From: Hemerocallis citrina
Lineage: Eukaryota > Streptophyta > Magnoliopsida > Asparagales > Asphodelaceae
NCBI GenBank assembly: GCA_017893485.1
Contig: CM030364.1
Location: forward strand, 202,895,292-202,959,291
Length of the DNA stretch: 64,000 nt
Direction: 5' to 3'
A program made the position numbers and the translations under genes. Below are positions 33,738-44,329 of the stretch, piece by piece. Below the pieces are notes generated by a model, which worked only from the letters and a program-made list of their open reading frames with translations, did not search any database and was not told where the DNA came from. The first letter of the stretch is position 1, and each line of letters starts with the position of its first letter.

Positions 33738-34280
33738 TGTGTTACCCAACGTTCAGGAGTGGGGGGATTATAATATGGGTAAAATTAGAGCCACATGATC
33801 CTAGTGTGCATCTTAAAGCTTCTTAAGGACAGTACAGTAATTTCATGTCAGCAGCAGGCATCCAATGAAAACATGGGCTTTTCTAGGTCCACCAGCTCTA
33901 CCAGATCCAAAATTATGACTTTACTTACAATTTAAGAAATAGGGACTTCCAGCTAACTAGGGCTGTAAGTCAAATCCCCCATCTAAAACATGATTATTAA
34001 CTAATTCTATCCCTGCACCATGAGAATCTTCAATCAAATATTAAAAGATACATATTCAATTTTCTACAACTAACTTCTAGCCCATATATTCCCCCCCTTC
34101 AATTACTAAGAGGTAATCAATCTTTCTCCACTAAAAACCCTTATCTCATTTCAGAGTTACTGACCTGAGCTCCAGAGGATCTTTCGCCGAAACCACTCTG
34201 GGGTTAAGACTTTTTGCAGGTTTCCCGATATTTTCTGCCATCCAGATCCTGATCAAACGTTTCCACCCATCCAAATCATG
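33738..34280 (+). mobile_element. Tat LTR fragment (solo, 3'-truncated)
   Basis: Aligns with the Tat LTRs at 43655 and 45570: ATATGGGTAAAATTAGAGCC, CATCTTAAAGCTTCTTAAGG, ATCCCCCATCTAAAACATGA, the TATA region (CATATATTCC), GAGGTAATCAATCTTTCT and the CCAGAGGATC/TTTTTGCAGGT block. It probably starts at TGTGTTACCC and lacks the LTR end and PBS. It is cut by the MITE that follows. Confidence 0.7.
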
Positions 34281-34292
34281 ATCCAAATGTTT

Positions 34293-34832
34293 TTTTGCAT
34301 ACAAGTCATTCAAAAATTTCAAAATTACCGATTACATACTCAAAATTTGCTATTTACATATACATCACTAACAAAGCTCACTTTTGGCATCTACACCACT
34401 AACAATGTGGAGTTCATTTTAAAATAGTTTCTTAGTTAGTCATCTAAATAAGAAAAATACTTTTTTTTACACTCTTACAACAATTTGACTCTTATACCTC
34501 TATACTTTTTCTTATCACCCTGAACAATTAGTATTCTCGTCTTCTATGATGAAACCCTAGTTCTCAATGCTTTCTTTCTCATCTCCATTAATTGTACACT
34601 TCATGAGGAAGACAAAGTTGAGTACTAGGGTATCATAAATAGTGTAAGGGTGTTAAAATGGAAGAATATTCTCCTTTGAATGAAAAATATCCAAGAAAAA
34701 CTATTTTTAAATGAACTCCACTTTGTTAGTGGTGTATATACAAACATAAAACTATGATAGTGATGTATATGCAAATAGCATTTTTTAGCAACCTGAAATT
34801 TTGAAAATTTTAAGTAACTTATACGCAAAGTA
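34293..34832. mobile_element. MITE-like element with ~130-bp inverted repeats
   Basis: The left arm 34293-34430 and right arm 34695-34832 are reverse complements with about 75-80% identity by eye; shared blocks include ATATACATCACTA, ACACCACTAACAA and GTGGAGTTCATTT. The 540-bp size, long TIRs and absence of coding capacity suggest a Mutator-type MITE. Exact ends and target duplication could not be fixed because both flanks are T/A-rich. Confidence 0.7.
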
Positions 34833-35055
34833 CACTTATAAAAAAAACCAAAAAACTCTATTTTGAGGTGTTTTTTTTATATATATTTTAATTTATAAGG
34901 TGTATTTTTTGAAGGGAAAAAAAGAAAAGAGTTAAGAGGTGTTTTTTCAAAAATGCATATAGTAGATGAGTGTTTTTTTTCTTTCAAATTTACCCCAAAA
35001 CGTACTTGAACTTAAGAAAAAATTGTAACAAAAGGAGAGAGAGATAGAGAGGTGT
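34833..35055. other. A/T homopolymer-rich spacer
   Basis: Contains two related GAGGTGTTTTTT segments about 90 bp apart and runs of A and T. Nothing coding is recognised. Confidence 0.5.
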
Positions 35056-35089
35056 AGCCGAAATCAAGTATTGTGGCTCTTCATTCATA

Positions 35090-36048
35090 AGATTCTATGA
35101 AGAGATCTGCAAGGTTCTCTGAGGACTTGATATCTTTACATTAATCATCTTTTCTTCTTGAATCTGGCGGGTGAAGAAAAATTTTGGTGAGATGTATTTC
35201 ATCTTGTCTCCTTTGATGAAGCCTTCTTGAATTTGCTTTATACAAGTAACATTATCCTCATAAATGATTGTAGGCTTGTTTGTGACTTCTGGGAGCTCGC
35301 AACTCCTCCTGATATGCTGAACTAGATACAACATTATCCTCATAAATGATTGTAGGCTTGTTTGTGACTTCTGGGAGCTCGCAACTCCTCCTGATATGCT
35401 GAACTAGATATCTTGACCATACACATTCTCTACTTGCTTCATGAAGTGTTAGTATCTCAGAATGATTGGTTGATGTTGCTGCAATTCTTTATTTGACTGA
35501 TCTCCATGAAATATTTGCACCACTGTTAAAAAAACATATTTTTTTTGTGGTCTCCCCTTATGGAGATCAGATAAATAACTTGCATCTATATATACAACAA
35601 GGTCAGCACATTCATATGAATAACATAAACCAAGATCTAGTGCACTGTGCTAAATAAAGGAGTATGCCTATTGCACTTAAATATGGTACTTCAGGAACTA
35701 GAATATCATCATTTTCTTCTTTCGGTCGATTTGGATCCTAGTCAACTTCAAGTGACCTGACCACCATACGTGTACTGAGTAGATGAGAATCACTTATATT
35801 GAATCTCTTCAAGAGATTTTCAGCATATTTGGCTTGATGTTGTAAAATTTCAATTTTACTGTGCTTGATCTACATGCCGAAACAAAATTTTGTTTCACCC
35901 AAATCTTTCATCTCAAATTCTTCCTTAGGATAGCTAGTGCCTTTTTCATTCTCTTCAAGAGATTCGATCAAGTTTATATCATCTATATATACGACTGCTA
36001 TGATGAATCCCTTCAGGGATTTCTTTAGGAATACGCACGGACATATAG
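35090..36048 (-). pseudogene. Copia RT C-terminal part and RNase H
   Basis: The minus frame 36067-35870 holds the RT active site VVYIDDINLI (a YVDD-box equivalent) and EEFEMKDLGETKFCFGM, typical copia RT. Further on, the RNase H shows IYEDNVTCIKQIQEGFIKGD and ISPKFFFTRQIQ, with its frame broken by the 82-bp duplication at 35249-35412. Joined with 39307 onward across the solo LTR, the motif preceding VFLKKS is restored, showing that the insertion landed inside an intact RT frame. Confidence 0.82.
35249..35412. repeat. Perfect 82-bp tandem duplication in copia RNase H
   Basis: The segment ACATTATCCTC...GAACTAGATA is present twice head to tail (second copy from 35331) with no visible difference. 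Being identical inside an otherwise decayed element, it must be recent. Confidence 0.92.
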
Positions 36049-37559
36049 TGTAACACCCCGAATTCAAAATAAGACTGAATTCGAAGTTCCACAGGATCTT
36101 TACACTTCACTTCGTACAATTTTAGAAGAAATTAAAAACTTTTATTACAACAATGATTACATCAACGCAGCGAAATTTAAAATTACAACATGATACATGA
36201 ATTGAATAACAGCTTGAACATTTCTTTAAGCAGCAGTCAATCTTTAGTCTTTTCAATCACTTTATCCTGCATAGAAACTGTAGGTACGTCAGTTGCATAC
36301 AACTGACACTAGGATATAATACATCAATTGCTGTTACTTAGAAACCACACACTTGTCACAATCAAAGCTAAAGGGGGACTATCCTATTGATGTCGTGTGT
36401 GATTGTGCACTTAGTCCTTAATGCAGTTATTTATATTAAATGACAATAATGCATACTTGTTCGGATTCTATGCATCCCATACTACATAGGTCCGAGGGCA
36501 AGCCCTTAATCGTTCTTCATCTTGTAGGGTTGGATCCTTCGCTATGAATTAAACTACTACGGTAACTATGGTAAGTATCTTAGATGTCCTATGAGCTACG
36601 AGCCCATGTCCAGACAGCCTAGAGGGGAATCCCACATCATGACATGACGCATCATGTAGACAACCTATGGACAATTCAGCTTCCGTCATGGGACTATGGC
36701 ACCGTCCGTAGTCACCAAACATCCCACAAGTGTCACCACAGTCCCAATAATTCTAGAGATGTGTTCACGTCATGACATGACGCATCATGTAGACAGCCTG
36801 TAAAACACTCTCACATCGTAAACCTGAGGCTCTCATACTTATATTTTCCTCTTACTTTCATCACATCTTCACTATTGTATTGTTCTTAGTTATTTGAATC
36901 ATGAATAAGAAATCAACACCCTGGAGTTAGCACTTTCTCTATACCGGTCTTAACCATCAATCAACAATAACGACCCAAACTTGGTCTTTCATTTCAATAT
37001 TTTATTTTAAAAGAATTTATTAAATGCTGGTATAAGGACTTAGCTACACTCTAGTCTTTAATCTCATTTCATGTTCATAAAAATTGAGTATTCACACTCT
37101 CAAATTTTTCTCATAATTCATCATGATCTTCCATTTCATTTTCATGTACAAATTTCATGTATAATGCGACGAATTCATTTTTCAAACTTACCACATTCAT
37201 AATTTAACTTCACATAATTTCTTTTATTTTCATAATATCATTCTTTCATTATCTAAGCCCAAAATCACATTTATATTAATTTAAATTTTCCAAGACGCAA
37301 ATCTCATTTAAAATCTCTACTCAAAATTTCCTTTAAAAGAAAAGTGTTAATTTTCTTTAATTACTCAATATTTCATTCTAATAATTTTTATCAAGTTCTT
37401 TTCCAAAATAGCCTTTGATTCTCATTATAATATGTCAAAAATGATAGAATTAATTTTCATGAAGTCTAGGCATTTTTAGAATATTTATAATATTTTTTCT
37501 CAATTTTTAAATCACTTTAAAAATAATAAAACATAGAATAAATCAATTTTTTAAAAAAA

Positions 37560-37635
37560 GGTGGCCAAGTCCGGATTCGAACCCACGCACAACAGAGACC
37601 CCAACGTGCTATAATAACCGCCCTAAGGCGCCACC
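37560..37635 (-). other. tRNA-like module 1 inside the solo LTR
   Basis: On the minus strand, a 76-nt segment starts GGTGGCG and ends GGCCACC, which can pair over six bases like an acceptor stem. It has a consensus B-box, GGTTCGAATCC, at the T-loop position. The D and anticodon arms do not fold convincingly, so this is a tRNA-derived or tRNA-mimic segment rather than a working tRNA gene. Confidence 0.45.
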
Positions 37636-37740
37636 TAAGACCAAAAAGGCCATTATGGCTAACTGTCTAATAGCTAACTTAATTTATATTTAGGGTTTGG
37701 GTTTCGGTATTGAGTCAAAATTTAATTTCAGAAAAATAAA

Positions 37741-37815
37741 GTCTCTGGAGAGACTCGAACCCAAGCACACAGTCTCTGCCGATGAACAGTAACGTTCTTA
37801 AGGTGCACCCGAGAA
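37741..37815 (-). other. tRNA-like module 2 inside the solo LTR
   Basis: On the minus strand GGTGCACCTTAAG is followed by GGGTTCGAGTC, the same order and spacing as module 1 (GGTGGCGCCTTAGG then GGGTTCGAATCC). The two are probably copies of one ancestral unit about 180 bp apart. Confidence 0.4.
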
Positions 37816-39306
37816 CTAGTGATTAACTGATGTGAATTGACTCTCTTTGTCACTAGTTTTTCATAATTCCAAATCCCTTATACTCTTTTCTCATCTAATT
37901 TGTTTCATGAAAATTTTCATATTACTAATCTTAGAGATTTGTAGCATAACAATATTTTAAAATTATTATTTTGACATAAAAACATGAATTTTCCTTTCTA
38001 AATTGTATTCTATGTCTACATTTTCGACATTTAAAAACAACCATGATTCCTACATAATTTGTTACCACAATTATCACACAAGTTTGTTTTCTTGCTTTCT
38101 TTTATTTCTACAACATTTCTAGAACACAATTCTCTTTTATCACACTAGCGTCACATTAATTAATATAGCACATAACCAATATTTCAATTAACCAACTAGC
38201 CATTTACAAACATATATCCTACATCTAGCATGGTTCAAAATTCACATTTCATGGTAACATGATAATTCTAAGGTAATAATCACAATTTATAGCATCTATC
38301 AATCAATTCATCAAGCATTCACTTCATTTCTAACTAGTCTCTTTTTAAACAAACACATGGCCAAATTTACTGATTTTTCTTAGCAATTTCATCAATTAAA
38401 TCCCTAGTATGGTATCTACATTAGAAGTAGAGAAATCACCCACCTTGATTGAAGAAAAACAAAAGAACTCCTAGGGAAACTCCTTGAACACACGATCCCC
38501 TCCTAGTTGTAAGCCTTCTCCTCTTTGCTTGTGCACACCAAAACGCTCCTCCTCCATGTACAAGATGAACCCTAGCCTTCCTCTCCTTGATGAATGCTAG
38601 GCCGGCCTCCAATAGGTGCAAGAACACACAAATCCAACTCTCTCAATCTTTTTCCTCACACAATTTTCTTACACTCTATCTTTTCTTCTCACTTTCTTTA
38701 TAAATTCTAATGGTGCAAGAGAAATAAATGGCTAGGGGGGGCTATTTATACACTTTTTAGGGTCAAATGAAGGGCTAAGATTAACTTGATGAAAGTAGAT
38801 TACGGGCTAGGATGTATTAGGGAGTTAGAACAACTACCCATGAACACAAAACTACTTCTCCAGTACACCATCTCTCCCACCTCTCCATGTAGCAAACCAG
38901 CCACCCCCATGCACACTCAAAACACGTGCTAGTGCAATGCATGTGTCACTCTAACCACACCTAGTTACTAGTTGTTCATTCATTTGTTAATTAATTGTTA
39001 CAAAAACAAGTCCACCCTACAAGTTGTCTCATTTAAATGAGAATAAACTAGTTGGCTCAATTTAGTGGGCTAAAAGTCCATGGGCTTATTAATTAAAATA
39101 ATTAATTTAATTAGTGTGGGCTAGATTTAAATAATTAGGCCTAGGATTTTAAAATAGGAAAATAAAAAGAGAAGAATTAAAATACTTTTTTCATGCTATA
39201 AAATAAATAAGTTTTAAGGGTAAAATGTACATAAATTTGCACGTGCAAAACACGTAAAATCAAACAAACTTATATTAAATTATAATTGAAAATTCAGGAT
39301 GTTACA

Positions 39307-40470
39307 TATAGGATCATCATTATATCCTTCCCTAGACACATATTCACTGAGCCTATCGTACCACATTCTTCTGGATTGTTTTAGTCCAAATAGAGCTCGT
39401 TTTAATCTAATACAATGCATATTTGTAGACTTGGTTTCTGGTAATTTAAATCATTCGGGGATTTTTTATATATATATTTCACTATCTAGGTTACCATATA
39501 TGTCTGTTGTCATCACAGCCATGAGTCTCATATTGAGTTTTTCAGAAACAACGAGACTTAATAGATATCTAAATGAGATGATGTCCATGACTGGGGAATA
39601 TGTTTCTTCATAATCTATTCTTAGTTTTTGTGAGAATCCTTGAGCAACTAACCATGCTTTATACCTTTGGATCTCATTCTTTTCATTTATGTTAATCTCA
39701 TTCTTTTCATTTTGTTTTTTTTATAAACACCAATTTAAAACCTACAGGATTTATTCCTTTTGGGGTTTGTCCTATAGGACCAAACATTCCACATTTTGCA
39801 AGGGAATCTAGTTCTGCTTGAATTGCATCTGTCCATTTTGGCCAATATTGTCTCTTTTGGCATTCAAGGATTGTTCGTGGTTCAGTCTTATCCTCATTTG
39901 CATCACCCTTTTTAATCTCATTTGCTAATGCATATGAGAAAATGTCATCCATGACAAATTCTTTTCGATTCCAAGTTTCTATTTATTGTTGAGTACCGGT
40001 ACCTCTTTCTCAGTCTCTTATGAGATCTGAGGCATATCCTTGATGGGAGTGATATGCTTTATTTTAGAGAAATTGAATCTTTGGTTCAAGACATCTTCCA
40101 GACCATCATGAACTTTCTCTACAGGAGCTGCTACTTCAGGAGCTACTTCTTCAAGAGCATTAGGGTGTGTTATGGTATTCAATCTCCTTTTCGAGGGAGC
40201 TGAATCTTTAGAACCTTTAGGTCTTCCACGTATTTGATGTGGAACTATTATATTTGTTGCTTTATTTGGTTCTTTTGGTTTTTCTATTTTGGGGGGTACA
40301 TTCATAGCTGGTATATTTGATCTAGTCACTTTTGCAGCATCATTGAATGCACTGGGTAATTCTTTTACAGTAGACTGCAAGCAAATAAAATCTCCTAATT
40401 TCTTGTTCACACTAGGGAGTTCTAGGGTCGAGATGAGATAGAGTGGGATTATGCCACAATAATTCATGAC
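39307..40470 (-). pseudogene. Copia RT N-terminal part and connector
   Basis: The minus frame 39952-39707 shows the start of copia RT: WTDAIQAELDSLAKCGMFGP and GFKLVFIKK. Upstream (40467-40018) lies the variable Ser/Pro-rich connector with GRPKGSKDS and a Glu-rich end, NQRFNFSKIKHITPI. The target duplication at 39307-39311 marks the solo LTR insertion within RT. The equivalent region in the first copy is 468-1350. Confidence 0.8.
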
Positions 40471-40499
40471 ATTCTTCTAGAATGAGAATTTATTTTCCT

Positions 40500-41380
40500 T
40501 TATATTTTCCCTAACGATGGGAATATTGTCTCATCGAAGTGACAGTCCACAAATCTTGCAGTAAAGATATCTCTTGTCAGGGGTTCTAAAAATTCAATAA
40601 TCGAAGGAGATTCAAAACCGACATAAATTCCCAATTGACGGTGGGGACTCATTTTGGTTCTCTTAGATGGAGGAATGGAGACATATACTGGATCACCAAA
40701 TTTTCGAAGATGAGAAAGATTTGTTTGATGTCCAAACACTAACTGTGTGGGAGAAAACGCATGGTAAGATGTTGGCTTTAACTTGATTAATGATACAGAA
40801 TGAAGGATTGCATGACCCCAGGTAATTTTCACTGCATCATAAGAGGTTTAGCTATTAATTGGAGTCTTTTGATTTGGGATTCTGCCAAACCATTTTTGGT
40901 ATGGACATGAGATATAGGATGCTCAACCTCAATTCCTAAGGATTGAAAAAATTCATTGAAGATCTGTGAAATAAATTCAGCTACATTGTAGAGTCTTATT
41001 GATTTGATAGCTTGATCAGGTAAATGGGTTCTAAGTTCGATGATTTGGGTCAACAGACTAGAAAAAGCTAGGTTTCGGGATGATAAAAGACAGACATAAG
41101 ATCATCTAGTTGAAGCATCAAGTAATACCATAAAGTATCTGAAAGATCCACTAAGGGGATGTATTGGTCCACATATGTCTCCTTGAATCCTATGTAATGA
41201 GTTTTCCCGGGGAACATGGGACATAGAGATGACCATTAGGTATGTTGCAAAATTTCAAAGGATGGCCACTGGAATTGGTAATAATCCTTCTCGTCATTGT
41301 AGTCCCAGGATGGCCTAAACGGTCATGCCAAAGTTGGTGTGTAGCCAATAATAGGTCATTGATTAGGAGTAAGCTGTTGG
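40500..41380 (-). pseudogene. Copia GAG-pre-integrase and integrase
   Basis: The minus strand at 41330-41290 carries the GAG-pre-integrase motif LWHDRLGHPG. The integrase core follows with GDICGP-like and DASTR-like motifs (near 41170-41100), then IKSIRLYN (the second catalytic Asp replaced by Tyr) and NGLAESQIKRLQ with the Glu intact (41053-40829). The C-terminal copia segment is LSHLRKFGDPVYV and LGIYVGFESPSI (40832-40500). A catalytic substitution and several stops make it inactive. Confidence 0.82.
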
Positions 41381-41599
41381 CTCATAGTGGTATGTGATTC
41401 GACTATCCCAATGTGAGTGAAGTAGATCTCTTATAACAAGCTGAAGAATTTATCTAGAATGAACTACTGGTTCCCTACACAAGAGGTTACACAAATATAT
41501 TCTTTATTTTCCTTGCACATGTTTTCAATATGATACCCGCTTACCCTTATGTCCTTAAAAATCAATAAATTTCTTCTAGAATTTCGAGTGTATAAGGCA

Positions 41600-41810
41600 T
41601 ACTAAATGAGTAGATGGGATCCATTGGGTAAAACTAAATGTGCTCTGCCGGAGCCTTCAACAGTGTGAGCAGGACCAGCTATCGGCGATACTACGTTCGA
41701 ACTAGAATTAATGTTGGAGAAAAAGATCTTATTCTTAAGGATGGTGTAGGTAGCAGCACTATGAATCAGACATATGCTTTCTATCTAGTTTTCCCATGGG
41801 TTCAATCTCC
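41600..41810 (-). pseudogene. Copia protease fragment
   Basis: Minus strand: HSAATYTILKNK, where copia proteases have D-S-[AG]-A-T-H-T-I, followed by VEGSGRAHLVLPNG. The catalytic Asp is His. It lies upstream of the GAG-pre-integrase motif, as expected. Confidence 0.7.
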
Positions 41811-41844
41811 TAAAAATGCAATATTTAATTTGGCCTCATAGAAC

Positions 41845-42340
41845 ATACTGACAATTATGGATTAATCAGCAAATACATATTTAAGGAGACTATATGCAAA
41901 AATAAAAACTAAAATTAGAACTGAACTATTGGTTAGCACAATAGATTACACATTCATCTGGGCTATTCAGTTCTCACAAACAAAAATGTTGAACAACCAT
42001 AACTTCAATTCAGTAAGTTATAAATGTTTCATTTAGGCAACCATCAAACTATTGCAAGCGTGAGAAACTAAACTGCATAAAACTTTAGGACTGCTAACAG
42101 GTGGACCTGCACCGATGAAATGCCTTTATACACAATTCAGCGAAACGAAATCCAAGCATTTGGTAGATAACCCTCGTACTGATTTTCAGTACCATTCAAG
42201 AGAGTAACTTGTATTGTGATTAAAGAGATAAATTGAAGTATGAAAAAATAATCAAGAAAAAAAAAAGAAAATATCCCAACTAAAACCATAATATGCAATG
42301 CAACACTTCAGACTGATGAAAATTTGAATAAGAGTTAGTT
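41845..42340 (-). other. Copia 5' region (leader or LTR remnant)
   Basis: About 220 bp of this stretch recurs at 1490-1715 in the other copia copy, so it belongs to the element. It has no recognisable coding sequence. It may be leader or part of a 5' LTR; the ends are not defined. Confidence 0.45.
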
Positions 42341-42407
42341 ATATTGAACGTTTGATATATTTACTTTGGCAACTTCCAGACCGAAACGATCATTCTGAAG
42401 AATCACA

Positions 42408-43480
42408 TTGAAAAGGAGAATTATGGAAGTAGAAAGTGTAACTTCTCTGTTTGGTAATTGCCACATAAAGGAGCGGCCTTGCTATTCATTGCACTACTTC
42501 GCCCCTATTCTGACACTCGTATCTGTGCCGCCCTTTTGTTTCCATGAGATCCTTTCGGTTACATGGGATCCTCCAAAATTGGGTTGGTTAAAGTGTTAGA
42601 ACCCGATTTTATAAATAAGAAAAAATTCCCAACAACAATTGCAAAGAAGACGGTGGGGGGCAAATTGCTTCCCATACCTTCTCTGAGGGCACGTGTTTGT
42701 CATTTTGGCTAAGTCCTCTCTCCATTACACGTAACTGCCGGGCCACGCCCTTTAGTCCAGTTTTCTAGTATATATACTAGAAAAAATCTTTCCTAATTTC
42801 CGATATGGGACTATCCATTTTCTCCAAGTTGCCAAGTTAGTACATTTCAAGTACCCAACTTTGGACCAACATTTCTCATTCATACGGAATTCGTTTTTGG
42901 CAAGTGAGTACACTACGGAATAGTACTCGTCGAGAGGATTGCAATCCACTCATTTTCCGGCGTCACCGGTTGCCGGAGCCTGCCGGAATCCGGCCCGAAA
43001 AACTGCAAAAATTAACTCCAACATAAAGCTCTTCTTTGACGGAGCTTTTTTAAGAAACTTTCGTGTGGCGGGCTATGGATATCTCTTGAGAGATGAATTC
43101 GGACGGTGTATTGCAACAGGCTGTCGCAATACAGGATACATGTCTGAGTTGGATGCATAGTTGAGAGGCCTCCGAGAAGGGCTGAAGCTTGCAGTGAAGT
43201 GTGCATGTGAGGAAAAAAGCTTTGGATAGAAGGAGACTCCCTGATCGCTATACAAAATTTCCAGAAATCATACATGTTGTCTCATCCTACCAAGCTCATC
43301 CACAGACAAATACTCGAGTTGCTAGAGCACCTCGGAGAATGCAAGTTCTCGCATATTTATTGTGAAGGAAATGCTGCATCGGATTGATTGGCAGGGATTG
43401 GAAAATTTGCTATGCATCCGATGGAGTGGTGCACTCAGATTCCAGAGAAGTTGCAATCTATTCTTTGGAGAGATGTTTAG
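42408..43480 (+). pseudogene. RNase H-like (RVT_3 type) pseudogene
   Basis: Plus strand: an N-terminal frame from 42408 ends in VTWDPPKLGWLK, then a 430-bp solo LTR interrupts, then LFFDGAFLRNFRVAGYGYLLRDE (43029 on), a TAG at the Glu of ELDAELRGL, a frameshift near 43215, LWIEGDSLIA-like sequence, HIYCEGNAASD with a TGA, and a final TAG near 43480. This is the RNase H fold common at the C-terminus of plant LINEs and in stand-alone RNase H-like genes. No poly(A) or LINE RT is seen, so the source is open. Catalytic DG and E/D positions are recognisable but the gene is broken. Confidence 0.7.
42594..43023. mobile_element. 430-bp solo LTR (copia-like ends)
   Basis: Starts TGTTAGA and ends TCCAACA, nearly perfect inverted termini of the usual copia LTR form, and is flanked by TAAAG on both sides (42589-42593 and 43024-43028). 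Removing it with one TAAAG rejoins GWLK to LFFDGA in frame. A perfect 24-bp A/T-rich palindrome lies at 42761-42784. The parent element is not in the window. Confidence 0.85.
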
Positions 43481-43654
43481 GTACATTATAAAAGAGTGAA
43501 AAATAGATAATTCTGTTGTACTTTATCTTGAACATAAATAATAACATAATTTGTTCTTCTATGCATCTTTTAAATATATTTTTTACTATGTTTCTCTTGT
43601 TATTTTGGTTGTCCCAATAATCTATAACATATGACTGAAATGTAATAGCTGGCT

Positions 43655-44247
43655 GCCTAGCTTTCAAGCATCTCAAGGCTTCTCGAGAGCAGAACGGTAA
43701 TTTTACAGCAACTACAGGCCTACAAGAAAACTGAAAAGTTTCTAGGCCATCAAGCTCATTCAGACCAGCAATGAAGGCTTACTCACAGCCTAATAAAGAG
43801 ATATTTTCAGCTAATTATGGCTATCTGTCAATTCCCCCATCTTAAACATGATTAATCATATCCGATTACCATATAAATATCCAGTCTAAACTTAAGAGAT
43901 TTCTTTTTTAGGTCTATCTTTTGGAATTAGCCTATAAATACTCTCCCCCCTCAATCAGTTAAAGGTAATCAATTTTTAGCCACTAAAACCCTAATCTCCT
44001 TTCTAAGTACCTGACTTGCGAGTCAGAGGGTCTTTGACGTGACCAACCTCGGTGTTTAGACTTTGTGCAGGTACGCTGGATGTTTTCAATTGTCCAGATC
44101 ATGATCTAGACATTCCCAGGCATTCAAATTCAGAATAGGAGCCTTCAACAATCACAATTCGTATTTGATCAACGGTCCAGATTGTAAGTTTCCACCCTAA
44201 AAAAGAATTCATTATCTGATTGCTTCCACACAAAAAAAGCAGTTACA
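43655..44247 (+). repeat. Tat-A LTR (5'-truncated)
   Basis: Aligns with the 33738 and 45570 LTRs from GCATCTCAAGGCTTCTCGAG onward: TATA box TATAAATA at 43933, GGTAATCAATTTTTAGCCAC leader and GTGCAGGTACG block. It ends AGTTACA at 44247, followed at 44250 by the PBS TCGGCGTTGTCTGTGGGAA (two changes from the Tat-1 type). About 70 bp of the 5' end are missing. Confidence 0.75.
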
Positions 44248-44329
44248 GATCGGCGTTGTCTGTGGGAAACTACAGATTTACCTTTCTGGTCATATCTTGC
44301 TGGCAAAAAATCACTTTCTGCTAGCCTCC

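Larger units (their letters stand above)
36267..38443 (-). other. Putative LTR leader intron, solo LTR copy
   Basis: Minus-strand donor CAAG|GTGGGTGATTTCT and acceptor TTCTATGCAG|GATAAAG, 2,177 nt apart. Both sites have counterparts in the LTRs at 24264 and 55395; the acceptor is also seen at 195. Confidence 0.45.
36049..39306 (-). mobile_element. Family B solo LTR (3,258 bp) in copia RT
   Basis: Begins TGTAACACCCCG and ends CAGGATGTTACA, flanked by perfect 5-bp duplications TATAG (36044-36048 and 39307-39311). No PBS, polypurine tract or pol frames lie inside, so it is one LTR left after LTR-LTR recombination. The orientation is minus, as the 55395 LTR of the same family has its PBS on that side. 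It carries the family's putative leader intron (donor 38443, acceptor 36267) and two tRNA-like modules. No protein-coding sequence is recognised over its 3.3 kb. Confidence 0.92.
35056..42340 (-). mobile_element. Ty1/copia retrotransposon (decayed), split by a solo LTR
   Basis: On the minus strand, from high to low coordinates: a leader-like region (42340-41845), protease (41810-41600), GAG-pre-integrase and integrase (41380-40500), connector (40470-40018), RT (39960-39307, continued 36048-35700), RNase H (35700-35090). Protease-integrase-RT order is the Ty1/copia hallmark. No gag is recognised upstream of protease. The interval 36049-39306 is a later LTR insertion. No element LTRs were identified with confidence. 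Frameshifts and stops occur throughout. Confidence 0.82.

Noticed and set aside
37560..37635. A functional tRNA gene
   Set aside because: Acceptor pairing and T-loop are present, but the T stem, D arm and anticodon arm do not pair properly and no oligo-T terminator follows at the right place.
36049..39306. A complete retrotransposon inside the copia RT
   Set aside because: No primer site, polypurine tract or pol motif is present and the terminal sequences are those of one LTR; a solo LTR is the simplest reading.
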